Assembly: GCF_025996515.1 (NCBI RefSeq)
Contig: NZ_BLRH01000035.1
Coordinates: 248,001-312,000 of the forward strand
Length of the DNA stretch: 64,000 bases
Source of the DNA: Rhizohabitans arisaemae
Lineage (GTDB): Bacteria; Actinomycetota; Actinomycetes; Streptosporangiales; Streptosporangiaceae
Direction of reading: 5' to 3'
The notes beneath the pieces were generated by a model. That model was given only the letters and a program-made list of their open reading frames with translations. It was not told the origin of the DNA and searched no databases. Numbering within the stretch: position 1 is the stretch's first letter; every line of letters starts with the position of its first letter. Made by a program: the position numbers and the translations under genes. Below, one piece after another: positions 17,218-26,913 of the stretch.

Positions 17218-18966
17218 GTGAGCACCTTCGCCGCTTCGAGCCTCCCGCCCGCCTATCCGGATCGCGCCGCCTGGGGCACCGCGCAGAAGCTCCGTGCCTG
17301 GCAGCAGGAGGCGATCACCCTTTATTTCCAGCGGGAACCGCGGGACTTCCTCGCCGTCGCGACACCCGGCGCCGGCAAGACCACCTTCGCGCTGCGGATC
17401 GCCGGTGAGCTCATCCAGCGACGGATCATTCAGTCTGTGACGATTGTCACGCCGACCGAGCATCTGAAGCGGCAGTGGGCCGACGCGGCGAGCCGGGTGG
17501 GGATCGCGATCGATCCCGAGTTCAAGAACAGCCAGGGCGCGGTCTCGTCCACCTACGCGGGGGTGGCGGTGACCTATGCGCAGGTCGCCATGCACCCGGC
17601 GCTGCACCGGGCCCGCACCGAGGCCCGGAAGACGCTGGTCATCTTCGACGAGGTCCACCACGCGGGCGACGCCAAGTCCTGGGGCGACGGCGTCCGCGAG
17701 GCGTTCGATCCGGCGCGGCGGCGGCTCGCCCTCACCGGCACGCCGTTCCGCTCGGACACCAACCCGATCCCGTTCGTCTCCTATGTCGAGGATTCCGACG
17801 GCGCGCTGCGGTCGGTGCCCGACTACTCCTACGGGTACGGGCCCGCGCTCGCCGACGGCGTCGTCCGGCCGGTGATCTTCCTGGCGTACGCGGGGGAGAT
17901 GCGCTGGCGCACCCGGGCCGGGGACGAGATCACCGCCGCCCTCGGCACGCCGCTCACCAAGGATCAGCTGTCCCAGGCGTGGCGGGCGGCCCTGGACCCG
18001 AAGGGCGACTGGATCCGCCAGGTGCTGATGGCCGCGGACAAGCGGCTCACCGAGGTCCGGCGCGGGGTGCCCGACGCCGGTGCCCTGGTCATCGCCTCGG
18101 ACCACGAGACGGCCCGCGCCTACGCGGCGCACATCCGGTCGATCACCGGTCAGGGGGCCACGGTCGTCCTCTCCGACGACCCGGAGGCCTCCAACAAGAT
18201 CAAGCAGTTCTCGGCGTCGGAGCAGCGCTGGCTGGTCGCCGTCCGGATGGTCTCCGAAGGCGTGGACATCCCCCGCCTGGCGGTCGGGGTCTACGCCACC
18301 AGTGTCTCCACCCCGCTCTTCTTCGCCCAGGCCATCGGCCGTTTCGTCCGGATGCGCAAGCGGGGGGAGACCGCGTCGGTCTTCCTCCCCTCGGTGCCCA
18401 CCCTCATGGGCTTCGCGGCGGAGATGGAGGTCGAGCGGGACCACGTCCTGAACCGCAGGCCACCCGAGGACGGCCTGGACGACGAGCTCCTGGAGCAGGC
18501 CCGGGAGAAGAAGGACACCCCGGACGTGGTGGGGGACGAGCTGCCCTTCGAGACCGTGGAGGCCTCCGCCACCTTCGACCGGGTGCTCTTCGACGGCGGG
18601 GAGTTCGGTACGGCCGCGGCGCACGGGTCACCAGAGGAGGAGGACTTCCTCGGCCTGCCCGGCCTGCTCGAACCCGACCAGGTGGCCACGCTCCTGCGCA
18701 AGCGGCAGGCCGACCAGCTCGCCGCCAAACGCCGTAAGCCGGCCGAGGAGCAGGCTCCGCCCGAGCTGACCCCGCACGAGGAGATGGCCCAGCTGCGCAA
18801 GGAGCTGAACGGCCTGGTCGGCGCGTGGAACCACCGGACCGGCCAGCCGCACGGCGTGATCCACGCCGAGCTCCGCCGGGCCTGCGGCGGCCCGTCCATG
18901 GCGCAGGCGTCGGCCGAGCAGATCCGGACGCGGATCGAGACCATCCGCAAGTGGGCGTCCCGCTAG
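17218..18966 (+). CDS. DEAD/DEAH-box superfamily 2 helicase
   Basis: A 582-residue ATP-dependent helicase or translocase. Walker A is GAGKTT at residues 51-56, Walker B is DEVH at 144-147, motif III-like LTGTPF follows. The second RecA domain has VSEGVDIPRLAVGVYATS and AIGRFVRMRKRG (motif VI). The last 150 residues are charged and helical. It resembles the stand-alone helicases of actinomycete chromosomes of unknown target. GTG start at 17218; TACCCT (17203-17208) ends nine bases upstream, compatible with a leaderless mRNA. It is convergent with pncA, with 3 bp between the stop codons. Confidence 0.87.
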   Translation: MSTFAASSLPPAYPDRAAWGTAQKLRAWQQEAITLYFQREPRDFLAVATPGAGKTTFALRIAGELIQRRIIQSVTIVTPTEHLKRQWADAASRVGIAIDPEFKNSQGAVSSTYAGVAVTYAQVAMHPALHRARTEARKTLVIFDEVHHAGDAKSWGDGVREAFDPARRRLALTGTPFRSDTNPIPFVSYVEDSDGALRSVPDYSYGYGPALADGVVRPVIFLAYAGEMRWRTRAGDEITAALGTPLTKDQLSQAWRAALDPKGDWIRQVLMAADKRLTEVRRGVPDAGALVIASDHETARAYAAHIRSITGQGATVVLSDDPEASNKIKQFSASEQRWLVAVRMVSEGVDIPRLAVGVYATSVSTPLFFAQAIGRFVRMRKRGETASVFLPSVPTLMGFAAEMEVERDHVLNRRPPEDGLDDELLEQAREKKDTPDVVGDELPFETVEASATFDRVLFDGGEFGTAAAHGSPEEEDFLGLPGLLEPDQVATLLRKRQADQLAAKRRKPAEEQAPPELTPHEEMAQLRKELNGLVGAWNHRTGQPHGVIHAELRRACGGPSMAQASAEQIRTRIETIRKWASR

Positions 18967-18969
18967 GGC

Positions 18970-19545
18970 TCAGTCGCTCCGGACGACGGGGGTGCCGACG
19001 AGGGCGACGCCTTTGGCGCGGAGTTCCCGCAGGGCCTTGGCGGTGGTCTCCCGGGCCACCCCGGCGGTCAGGTCCAGCAGGACCCGGGTGGTGAGCCCGG
19101 CCGAGGCGGCGTCCGCGGCGGTCGCCCGTACACAGTGGTCGGTGGCGATCCCGACCACGTCGACGGAGGTCACCCCGCGTTCGGCGAACCAGTCGGCCAG
19201 GGTGCTTCCGTCGGCGGAACGGCCTTCGAATCCGCTGTACGCCGCGGACCGCTCGCCCTTGCTGAAGACCTCCGTCACCCGGCTCAGGTCGAGCGCGGGG
19301 TGGAAGCCGGCCCCGGGTGTGTCGGCGACGCAGTGCGGCGGCCAGGTGGTCGCGTAGTCCGGCGACTCGGAGAAGTGGTCACCGGGGTCCACGTGGTAGT
19401 CGCGGGTGGCCACGACGAGGTCGTAGGGCGTCTTCCGCATGTGCTCGGAGATCGCGGCGGCCACCTCGGCGCCGCCCGCGACCGCGAGCGAGCCACCTTC
19501 GCAGAAGTCGTTCTGCACGTCCACGACGACCAGCGCGTTTTTCAT
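18970..19545 (-). CDS. pncA: Nicotinamidase
   Basis: Hydrolyses nicotinamide to nicotinate in NAD salvage. The 191-residue protein shows the complete catalytic and metal sets at the same numbering as the mycobacterial enzyme: Asp9, Lys96, Cys138 (ATDHCVRA) and metal ligands Asp49, His51, His57 and His71. The next gene on the same strand upstream is pncB, which uses the product, so the two form a salvage pair. The gap is 72 bp. This enzyme type also activates pyrazinamide. It is convergent with the helicase gene. Confidence 0.94.
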   Translation of the reverse strand: MKNALVVVDVQNDFCEGGSLAVAGGAEVAAAISEHMRKTPYDLVVATRDYHVDPGDHFSESPDYATTWPPHCVADTPGAGFHPALDLSRVTEVFSKGERSAAYSGFEGRSADGSTLADWFAERGVTSVDVVGIATDHCVRATAADAASAGLTTRVLLDLTAGVARETTAKALRELRAKGVALVGTPVVRSD

Positions 19546-19617
19546 GGCGTCTCCCTCCTCGACTGGTCTTCCCCGCCGTCCCCGCCGTCACCCATCACAG
19601 GAAATATCCGGCTAAAG

Positions 19618-20949
19618 CTAGATGAACTCTGTGGGGATCGCCGCGCTTCCCCGGGAGAGCTGCACCGCGGTGCGCGGGAGCTCGCCGAGGCTGTCGGTGT
19701 GCCGGGCCCGGGCCAGGTCCAGGGACTCCCGCCCGACGATCTCACCGTTCCTGACCAGCCGGACCATGAGCGGCCGGTCCGTCACGGCCCCGCCGGGCGG
19801 ATCGGAGTCGAGCCGGACGCCCGCAGGGGTCTCCCGGGGCTCGACCACGACCAGCTCGGCCGTCGCCCGGCCGTCCGCCAGGCGCCGCAAGCCGTGTTTG
19901 CGCCCACCCCGGCTGGGTTTGCCCACCGAGCTCTTGGCCACCGGCTCCAGCGGACCGCCCGGCCCGGTCGCCCGCGCGACCATCTTGTAGACGAGCGCTG
20001 CGGTGGGCGCCCCCGAGCCGGTCACCAGGGAGGTGCCGACGCCGTACCCGTCGACCGGCGCGGCGGCGAGCGCGGCGATGGAGTGCTCGTCCAGGTCACC
20101 GGTGACGATGATCCGGGTGTGTTCACCCCCGAGCGAGTTGAGCAGCGCCCTGACCTCGGCGGCGGCGAGGGCGAGGTCGCCGGAGTCGATCCGGACCGCG
20201 CCGAGTCGCCCGCCGGCGACCTCCATCGCGGTGCGCACCCCCGCGGCTAGGTCGTAGGTGTCGACCAGGAGCGTCGTCCGGGGGCCGAGCGAGGCCACCT
20301 GGGCGGCGAAGGCGGCCCGCTCGCTGTCGTGCAGGAGGGTGAAGGCGTGCGCGGCGGTGCCCGCCGTGGGGATGCCGTACCGCCGGCCCGCGGCGAGGTT
20401 GGAGGTGGCGGCGAAGCCGGCGAGGTAGGCCGCGCGGGCCGAGGCGATCGCCGCCGACTCGTGGGTCCGGCGCGTGCCCATTTCGATCAAGGGGCGGGAG
20501 CCCGCGGCGGAGACCATCCGGGAGGCCGCCGAGGCGATCGCACAGTCATGGTTGAGTACGGACAGCACCAAGGTTTCCAGGATCACCGCCTCGGCGAACG
20601 TGCCCTCCACGACGAGGATCGGCGATCCGGCGAAATAGCAGTCGCCCTCTTGATAACCGTAAATATCTCCAGTAAAGCGGTATGTCGAGAGCCATCGGAC
20701 GGTCTCCTCGTCGACCACCCGGTGCGCCCTCAGGAACTCCAGCTCGTCCGGGCCGAAGCGGAATCCCTCCAGCGCTTCGAGCAGACGGCCTGTTCCGGCC
20801 ACCACACCGTACCTGCGCCCCGCCGGCAGATGCCGCGAGAAGACCTCGAAGACCGAGCGCCGGTCCGCGACACCGCCGCGGAGCGCCGCCTGCACCATGG
20901 TCAGCTCATAGTGATCGGTCAGTAACGCGGTGCTCGCGGCGTTTTCCAC
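19618..20949 (-). CDS. pncB: Nicotinate phosphoribosyltransferase
   Basis: Makes nicotinate mononucleotide from nicotinate, PRPP and ATP. At 443 residues it has normal length, with TDHYELTM at the N-terminus, the EMGTRRTHE block and the phosphoribosyl-binding region VRIDSGDL ... VTGDLDE ... GVGTSLVTGSGAP. The start is the GTG at 20949, with TAGTCT seven bases upstream and no ribosome site, so the upstream open frame is not coding. It is divergent from clpS, an arrangement also found in Mycobacterium tuberculosis. Confidence 0.94.
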   Translation of the reverse strand: MENAASTALLTDHYELTMVQAALRGGVADRRSVFEVFSRHLPAGRRYGVVAGTGRLLEALEGFRFGPDELEFLRAHRVVDEETVRWLSTYRFTGDIYGYQEGDCYFAGSPILVVEGTFAEAVILETLVLSVLNHDCAIASAASRMVSAAGSRPLIEMGTRRTHESAAIASARAAYLAGFAATSNLAAGRRYGIPTAGTAAHAFTLLHDSERAAFAAQVASLGPRTTLLVDTYDLAAGVRTAMEVAGGRLGAVRIDSGDLALAAAEVRALLNSLGGEHTRIIVTGDLDEHSIAALAAAPVDGYGVGTSLVTGSGAPTAALVYKMVARATGPGGPLEPVAKSSVGKPSRGGRKHGLRRLADGRATAELVVVEPRETPAGVRLDSDPPGGAVTDRPLMVRLVRNGEIVGRESLDLARARHTDSLGELPRTAVQLSRGSAAIPTEFI

Positions 20950-20962
20950 AGTGTGAAGACTA
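20949..20962 (-). promoter_or_regulatory. Predicted leaderless promoter of pncB
   Basis: On the minus strand TAGTCT (20962-20957) ends seven bases before the GTG start at 20949. No ribosome site is visible. Confidence 0.6.
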
Positions 20963-20980
20963 CGGCTGAGGTGGTGCAGG

Positions 20981-21280
20981 ATGGTGTACGTGGCTAGTAC
21001 CGCTCCGGTCGAGGTTGAGCGTCCTTCGGCAGACGTCCGGCCCGATCTGCCGTGGCTGACGATTGTCTGGAATGATCCGGTCAATCTGATGTCCTATGTG
21101 ACCTACGTCTTCCAAACGGTCTTCGGATACCCCAAAGCCAAGGCCGAGAAGCTGATGTTGGACGTCCATCACAAGGGCAAAGCCGTTGTGGCGAGTGGGA
21201 GCCGGGAAGAGATGGAACGCGACGTTCAGATCCTGCACTCCTACGGACTGTGGGCCACCGTGCAGCAGGACACCGCGTGA
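20981..21280 (+). CDS. clpS: ClpS protease adaptor
   Basis: Delivers N-degron substrates to the Clp protease. The 99-residue protein shows the ClpS core: [12 protein letters not shown], the [17 protein letters not shown] helix and the SREEMERD ... [10 protein letters not shown]-terminus. N-degron pocket residues Asn-Asp (NDP) and the VHH region are intact. ATG at 20981 is used here; a GTG at 20990 is an alternative. The stop codon overlaps the GTG of the DUF2017 gene, suggesting translational coupling. Confidence 0.95.
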   Translation: MVYVASTAPVEVERPSADVRPDLPWLTIVWNDPVNLMSYVTYVFQTVFGYPKAKAEKLMLDVHHKGKAVVASGSREEMERDVQILHSYGLWATVQQDTA

Positions 21281-21804
21281 GCGGCGGGTTCACCCGGCGC
21301 GGGGACGGGGTGGAGATCCGGCTCGACGTCGGCGAGGTCGCGATCCTCCGGTCGCTCGCGTCCCAGATCCTCGGCCTGGTGGAGCCCGGAGCCGTCGGCG
21401 ACGATCCGCTGGAGCGCGCGCTCGGGATCGTCGACTCGGCCGGCCCCCCGGACGACCCGGTGCTCGCCCGGTTCTTCCCCTCGGCCTACCGCGAGGACCC
21501 GGAGGCGGCCGGGGAGTTCCGGCGCTACACCGAGGCCTCGCTGCGGGACGGCAAACGCGACGACGCCTCCACCCTGATGCAGACGGCCCTCCCCGGAAAG
21601 GTCCGGCTCGATCAGGAGGAGGCACAGGCGTGGCTGCGTTCCATCAACGACGTGCGGCTGGCGCTGGGGGTGCGCCTGGAGGTCACCGAGGAGATCCACG
21701 AGGAGGTCGCCGCCATGTCCGAGGACGACGAGCGCTATCCGGCGTTCGTCACCTACGACTGGCTCACCTTCCTGCAGGACTCCCTGGTACGGGCGCTCTG
21801 GTGA
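21277..21804 (+). CDS. DUF2017 family protein
   Basis: A 175-residue cytoplasmic protein of a family almost always encoded just after clpS in Actinobacteria. It has no recognised catalytic motif; it is charged and helical, with [17 protein letters not shown] near the C-terminus. The GTG start overlaps the clpS stop (GTGA), so it is almost certainly co-translated with clpS. A link to N-degron proteolysis is a guess from this coupling. The mec gene follows after 27 bp with its own probable promoter. Confidence 0.88.
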   Translation: MSGGFTRRGDGVEIRLDVGEVAILRSLASQILGLVEPGAVGDDPLERALGIVDSAGPPDDPVLARFFPSAYREDPEAAGEFRRYTEASLRDGKRDDASTLMQTALPGKVRLDQEEAQAWLRSINDVRLALGVRLEVTEEIHEEVAAMSEDDERYPAFVTYDWLTFLQDSLVRALW

Positions 21805-21818
21805 GACAGGCGCTCGGA

Positions 21819-21832
21819 TAGCCTGTCCCGCA
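21819..21832 (+). promoter_or_regulatory. Predicted leaderless promoter of mec
   Basis: TAGCCT (21819-21824) ends seven bases before the ATG at 21832. No ribosome site is visible. Confidence 0.6.
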
Positions 21833-22248
21833 TGCTGACGATCTCACGTGACCTCGTCGACCGGATCGCGGCCCACGCCCGGGCCGACCACCCCGACGAG
21901 GCGTGCGGGGTGATCGCGGGCCCGCTGGGCTCCGACCGCCCCGAGCGGTTCATCCCGATGGAGAACGCCGAGCGTTCCCCCACCTTCTACCGGTTCGACT
22001 CCCACGAGCAGCTCCGGGTGTGGCGGGAGATGGACGACCTGGACGAGGAGCCGGTCGTCATCTACCACTCGCACACCGCGACGGAGGCCTACCCCTCCCG
22101 GACCGACATCTCCTACGCCTCGGAGCCGAACGCGCACTACGTCCTGGTCTCCACCCGGGACGAGAGCGACACCGAGTTCCGCTCCTACCGGATCCTGGAC
22201 GGCGTGGTCTCCGAGGAGGAGGTCCGGGTCGTCGAGGCGTACGGCTGA
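21832..22248 (+). CDS. mec: Mec-type JAMM metallopeptidase (CysO-cysteine hydrolase)
   Basis: A 138-residue JAB/MPN zinc peptidase. The JAMM residues are all present: Glu23, His79, His81, Ser89 and Asp92 (HxHx7SxxD). In M. tuberculosis the orthologue releases cysteine from the CysO-Cys adduct. Here cysO and cysM lie downstream, which supports the same pathway. Because this CysO has residues after its GG motif, the peptidase may also trim the carrier, as QbsD-type JAMM proteins do. Predicted leaderless start. Confidence 0.92.
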   Translation: MLTISRDLVDRIAAHARADHPDEACGVIAGPLGSDRPERFIPMENAERSPTFYRFDSHEQLRVWREMDDLDEEPVVIYHSHTATEAYPSRTDISYASEPNAHYVLVSTRDESDTEFRSYRILDGVVSEEEVRVVEAYG

Positions 22249-22314
22249 GGCGGCGTCCCGCCGTACCGGGGCCATGCCGTACCGGGGCCATATGGCCGCC
22301 GATGTGCTTATGGC

Positions 22315-22328
22315 TAGACTAAGGACCA
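22315..22328 (+). promoter_or_regulatory. Predicted leaderless promoter of a short ORF upstream of cysO
   Basis: TAGACT (22315-22320) ends seven bases before the ATG at 22328, the same geometry as at the start of mec and of several other genes here. Confidence 0.5.
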
Positions 22329-22450
22329 TGTTCGCGACGCATGCCCCCGCCCGGCGCGGCACGTCGCCGATCATTTGGCCGAGTCCCGTGCAGAACTATC
22401 TGTTCGGGCACACTCCCGCCGTCGTCGTCTACGACTGTTCGGGTCGCTGA
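22328..22450 (+). CDS. Candidate leaderless 40-residue ORF upstream of cysO
   Basis: A short frame, ATG to TGA, lies in the 344-bp space between mec and cysO. The peptide starts MFATHAPARRG and ends VVVYDCSGR, with a single Cys four residues from the end. Most third positions are G or C, as in neighbouring genes. It has a good leaderless promoter and no ribosome site. A regulatory leader peptide for cysO-cysM is one possibility; it lacks the poly-Cys run of known mycobacterial cysteine attenuators. Function unknown and coding status unproven. Confidence 0.45.
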   Translation: MFATHAPARRGTSPIIWPSPVQNYLFGHTPAVVVYDCSGR

Positions 22451-22592
22451 CACCCAGGAATCCCGGTGGCCGCCGCTGTGTTGGCAGACACGTCGGCACC
22501 GGGTAGGCGAATCTGTAGGCAATCCGTGCCGGTGCCAGGGTCTCCCGCATCGCACGCAAGGCATATGACGACGATTGAACCTAGGAGCGACG

Positions 22593-22892
22593 ATGGCCAT
22601 CGAGGTCCGTATTCCGACGATCCTGCGCACCTACACCGATGGTGCCAAGGCGGTCGAGGGGGCGGGTGCCACCCTGGACGAGTTGATCGGTGATCTGGAG
22701 GCGCGCCACCCCGGCATCCGGGCACGGCTTGTCGACGACAGCGGTCTGCGGAGGTTTGTCAACATCTACTTGAACGACGAGGACGTGCGCTTCCTCGGCG
22801 GGCTTGGCACGCCGGTCGCCGACGGCGACACGGTGACGGTGCTGCCCGCCGTGGCCGGCGGTTCCGGCGTCCCGCGTCGATTCACTCGCTGA
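22593..22892 (+). CDS. cysO: CysO/MoaD-like sulfur carrier protein with C-terminal extension
   Basis: A 99-residue ubiquitin-fold sulfur carrier. Its thiocarboxylated C-terminal glycine donates sulfur to O-phosphoserine via CysM. The ThiS/MoaD signature is VNIYLNDEDVRFL ... DGDTVTVLPAVAGG. Unlike the mycobacterial protein, which ends at GG, this frame continues nine residues (SGVPRRFTR) after Gly90. That tail would have to be removed before activation. ATG at 22593 with AGGAG five bases upstream. It is 15 bp from cysM, so the two are co-transcribed. Confidence 0.92.
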   Translation: MAIEVRIPTILRTYTDGAKAVEGAGATLDELIGDLEARHPGIRARLVDDSGLRRFVNIYLNDEDVRFLGGLGTPVADGDTVTVLPAVAGGSGVPRRFTR

Positions 22893-23855
<963 letters not shown>

Positions 23856-23862
23856 AGACGGA

Positions 23863-23895
23863 TCATGCCGGTCGGCACGGGGCCGACCGGCATGA
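23863..23895. terminator. Bidirectional terminator between cysM and the DUF3352 gene
   Basis: A perfect 14-bp stem (TCATGCCGGTCGGC and its complement) with a 5-nt loop lies between two convergent genes. There is no U-tract, but the position and stability are typical of actinomycete terminators. Confidence 0.75.
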
Positions 23896-23914
23896 CGTCC
23901 GGTGTCGTTGTGGC

Positions 23915-25834
23915 TCAGCCGACGACGATCCGAAGCGTTATCCGGGAGTTGTCGCCGTCCTGGATCGCGCTCACGCCCGCCGCGCGGAGCGGCTGGAGGT
24001 CCTTGCGGGAGTTCTCCGGCAGGCTCTGCAGGTAGAGCTTCTCCAGCTTGTCGAGGTTGACGAAGACGGCGAAGTTGGCCTTGTCCGCCTCGGGGATCGC
24101 GAGCTTGAAGCCCTCGTCGTCGCCCAGCGCGCCCTCCTGGGCCAGCTGGCCGGCGTACTCCGGTGAGTTGGACACGGCCAGGCTGTCGCCGGCGGGCACC
24201 CTGGTGAGCTTAACCCCGGCCCCGGAGTCGTTGAGGACCCGCTCGACCTTGTTGAGGACTTCCTGGGCCTTGTTGACGTCCGTGGTGAGCAGGGCGCCGA
24301 TGGTCGGCACGGGCGCCTGCGGGTCGAGACCCTTCTCGTCCAGGGAGAGGGTGAGGCTCTTGCCGAGCAGGGTCTGCAGGTCGGCCGGGAGCGTGATGCC
24401 GTACCGGCTCTGCAGCTGGTCGAGGAACTGGCCGAAGCCCGGCGTGGCCGTCAGCGTGGCGAGGCTCTTGTTCCACTGGGCGCCGAGGTTCTCCGAGACC
24501 CCGGAGAACGAGATCGCCGCGGCCGTGGAGGCGGGCAGCGTCCCCATCTTGACCGTCTCGGGCGTGCCGACGCCGTTCATCTGCTCGAAGCCGCGTACCA
24601 CCCCGGTGAGCTCGACGTAGCTGCTGTCGAAGCGGAGCGCGCCGACGAATCGGGCGTTCTTCGCCGCGGCCAGCGTGTTCTGGTCGATCCCCTGGTCGCC
24701 GAAGGCCTTGGTGAGCTCGCCGAGGGATCCCCAGAAGGAGAAGACGCCGGGGTCGCCGAGGGCGGCGAGGTCCTCGCTGAAGTTCGCGTTCGAGGAGAGC
24801 GGCGAGGATCCCGCTTCGGCCGCGTACCGGTCGGCGTCGGCCTGGGTCTCGCCGAAGATCGCGTATCCGTTGAGGAACGTGAAACCGGTCTTGATCTTGA
24901 GCTTGGGGATGCCGGCGCGGGCGGCGGCCTCGTCCTTGACCTCCACCGCGACGACGAGCCCGGGGTTGTTCCCGTTCTTGCCCGGTACGGCCGCGAGGCC
25001 CAGGCGGTCGCCGAGCCACGGCTCGACGTCGCGCGCGTAGTCGACGGCCTTCAGGTCGTCGCCGGTCTCCTGCTTCAGGTTGTCGAAGAGGGCCCGGCGC
25101 GGGTCGTCGCCCGTGCCCAGCCGCTCCGAGGCCGAGGGGAACTTGCGGCTGAAGCCGAACAGGGCGAGCTTCTGGCCCGCCGAGGGGTTGATGTCCACCC
25201 GGGCGTAGGCGATCGCGTTCCCCGGCAGCACCTCGTGCGGCTGGGTGCCGCCGCCGCTGAGCGTGTTGAAGGCGTAGACCCCGCCGCCGCCGACCACCAG
25301 GACCAGGACCGCCGCGATCGCGGCCACCAGCCAGGAGCTCTTCTTCTTCCGGGTCGGGTGCTGCGACCCGGAGAGGTACTCCGGCGAGCCGTATCCGGGC
25401 ACGCCCGGCGACCAGTTCGCGCCCTGGCCGTACGGCTGCTGGCCCTGCGGCGCGCCGTACGACGGGCTCGGCGCCCCGTACGAGGGGTTCGGGGCTCCGT
25501 ACGGCTGCTGTCCCTGCGGTGCCCCGTACGGCTGGCTGCCCTGCGGCTGGGTGTAGTGCTGTCCTTGAGGTGCCCCGTAGGGCTGTCCTTGAGGTGCCCC
25601 GTAAGGCTGCTGTCCCTGCGGCGGTGCTTGCGGTGCGCCGTAGTTGGGGTTCGGGGGTGGAGGTTGGCCCTGTCCGTACGGTTGTGTGCCGTAACCCTGG
25701 CTCTGCCCACCACTTGGACTGTATGGTCCACCTTGAGGTGGCTGGCCGTATTGGCCGTACGTCCCCGGGTTGATCGCCCGGGTCTTGGAGAGATCGGGCT
25801 CCGGCTCGTTCGGATATCCCTGGTTATTGGACAC
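23915..25834 (-). CDS. DUF3352 membrane-anchored protein with Q/P/Y/G-rich N-terminus
   Basis: A 639-residue protein. The first 165 residues are low complexity, rich in Gln, Pro, Tyr and Gly, with repeats such as QPYGAPQG. A basic patch (RKKKSS) precedes a transmembrane helix (about 168-190). The remaining 450 residues form the extracytoplasmic DUF3352 region, with no catalytic motif that I recognise. GTG start at 25834 after a weak G-rich site. It occupies the position that a rhomboid gene has in the mycobacterial version of this cluster. Function unknown. Confidence 0.78.
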   Translation of the reverse strand: MSNNQGYPNEPEPDLSKTRAINPGTYGQYGQPPQGGPYSPSGGQSQGYGTQPYGQGQPPPPNPNYGAPQAPPQGQQPYGAPQGQPYGAPQGQHYTQPQGSQPYGAPQGQQPYGAPNPSYGAPSPSYGAPQGQQPYGQGANWSPGVPGYGSPEYLSGSQHPTRKKKSSWLVAAIAAVLVLVVGGGGVYAFNTLSGGGTQPHEVLPGNAIAYARVDINPSAGQKLALFGFSRKFPSASERLGTGDDPRRALFDNLKQETGDDLKAVDYARDVEPWLGDRLGLAAVPGKNGNNPGLVVAVEVKDEAAARAGIPKLKIKTGFTFLNGYAIFGETQADADRYAAEAGSSPLSSNANFSEDLAALGDPGVFSFWGSLGELTKAFGDQGIDQNTLAAAKNARFVGALRFDSSYVELTGVVRGFEQMNGVGTPETVKMGTLPASTAAAISFSGVSENLGAQWNKSLATLTATPGFGQFLDQLQSRYGITLPADLQTLLGKSLTLSLDEKGLDPQAPVPTIGALLTTDVNKAQEVLNKVERVLNDSGAGVKLTRVPAGDSLAVSNSPEYAGQLAQEGALGDDEGFKLAIPEADKANFAVFVNLDKLEKLYLQSLPENSRKDLQPLRAAGVSAIQDGDNSRITLRIVVG

Positions 25835-26041
25835 AGTCCACCCCCATACAAATGCGGCAGATCAGACGGTAACGCATAGAGATCGCTACTGTCCGAGGAC
25901 CACTGCATTACATCCCACTTGCCGTCCGGTTGCTCTTGGCTTGCAACCGGACCCGTGCGCCCCCACCCGTTGCCCGGCCACGCCGTTCGAGCGCCCGGTT
26001 AAGGTGATGGGCGCCAGAACATTATTCGAGTGAGGGGTGCG

Positions 26042-26836
26042 ATGACGAAGTTCGACGAGGCGACGCAGGCGACCCGCGTCGACGAGCACACCTACGACGT
26101 ATGCCTCGACCCCGGCTACACGGTCGCCGGCGCGCTCAACGGCGGCTACCTCATGGCCACCGTGCTCCGCGCCGTCACCGACGCCTCGCCGCACGCCCAC
26201 CCCGTCTCCACCAGCGCGCACTTCCTGCGCACGCCGAAACCGGGGCCCGCCCGCGTGCGCCTGGAGCAGATGAAGACCGGCCGCACCGCCGCCGTGACCC
26301 GGGCGACACTCGTCCAGGACGGCACGGCGTACCTCGACACCCTGGCGACCACCGCCACCCTGCGGGAGGACGCCGACCCCGACTGGGCGGCCCCGCCGGG
26401 CGCGGTGCTGCCCCCGGTCGAGGAGTGCCTGCCGCTGCCCGATCCCGGGCCCGAGTTCGCCATGACCCTGCACGAGCGGATCGACCTGCGCTTCGACCCG
26501 CCGACCCTGGGCTGGTCCCGCGGCGCGCCGAGCGGCAGGGTCGAGATGCGGGCCCACTTCAGGCTGCGCGAGGAGATCGATCCGGACCCCCACCTGATCG
26601 CGCTCGCCGTGGACGTCCTGCCGCCCGCCGTCTTCTCCATCGGCTCGTTCGGGTGGGCGCCCACCGTGGAGCTCAGCTGGCATCTGCGGGCCCTGCCCGC
26701 ACCCGGATGGCTGACCCTGATCTGCGGCGGGCGGCTCGTCAGCGACGGCTGGTTCGACGAGGAGGTCGAGGTCTGGGACGAGGCCGGACGCCTGATCGCC
26801 CAGTCCCGGCAGCTGGCCCGGGTGGGGCGGGGATGA
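26042..26836 (+). CDS. Acyl-CoA thioesterase family protein (double hotdog)
   Basis: A 264-residue protein with two hotdog repeats. The first has ALNGGYLMATVLRAV and STSAHFLRTPKPG, typical of the TesB-like/4HBT_3 thioesterase family; the second ends with VSDGWFDEEVEVWD, as in those enzymes. It probably hydrolyses acyl-CoA of unknown chain length in the cytoplasm. ATG at 26042 with GAGGGG five bases upstream. The upstream intergenic region is shared divergently with the DUF3352 gene. Confidence 0.83.
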   Translation: MTKFDEATQATRVDEHTYDVCLDPGYTVAGALNGGYLMATVLRAVTDASPHAHPVSTSAHFLRTPKPGPARVRLEQMKTGRTAAVTRATLVQDGTAYLDTLATTATLREDADPDWAAPPGAVLPPVEECLPLPDPGPEFAMTLHERIDLRFDPPTLGWSRGAPSGRVEMRAHFRLREEIDPDPHLIALAVDVLPPAVFSIGSFGWAPTVELSWHLRALPAPGWLTLICGGRLVSDGWFDEEVEVWDEAGRLIAQSRQLARVGRG

Positions 26837-26898
26837 TGTTGGGGATTTCAAGGGGAGGAACACGTATTTCTACGTCAAAGATCGATAGGGGGCTCCTC

Positions 26899-26913
26899 TA
26901 GCCTTGGACCCTA
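26899..26913 (+). promoter_or_regulatory. Predicted leaderless promoter of murI
   Basis: TAGCCT (26899-26904) ends eight bases before the ATG at 26913. The only upstream alternative start is a TTG inside this promoter. Confidence 0.55.

Noticed and set aside
15739-18624. A 961-codon open frame on the minus strand
   Set aside because: It is antisense to the end of the MFS gene, the acidic-repeat protein and most of the helicase. Its composition is that of a high-GC shadow frame (Arg, Gly, Pro) with no domain, ribosome site or gene-like start.
22341-22568. A 75-codon plus-strand frame between mec and cysO
   Set aside because: It has no ribosome site or -10 at leaderless distance. The overlapping 40-codon frame at 22328 is better supported.
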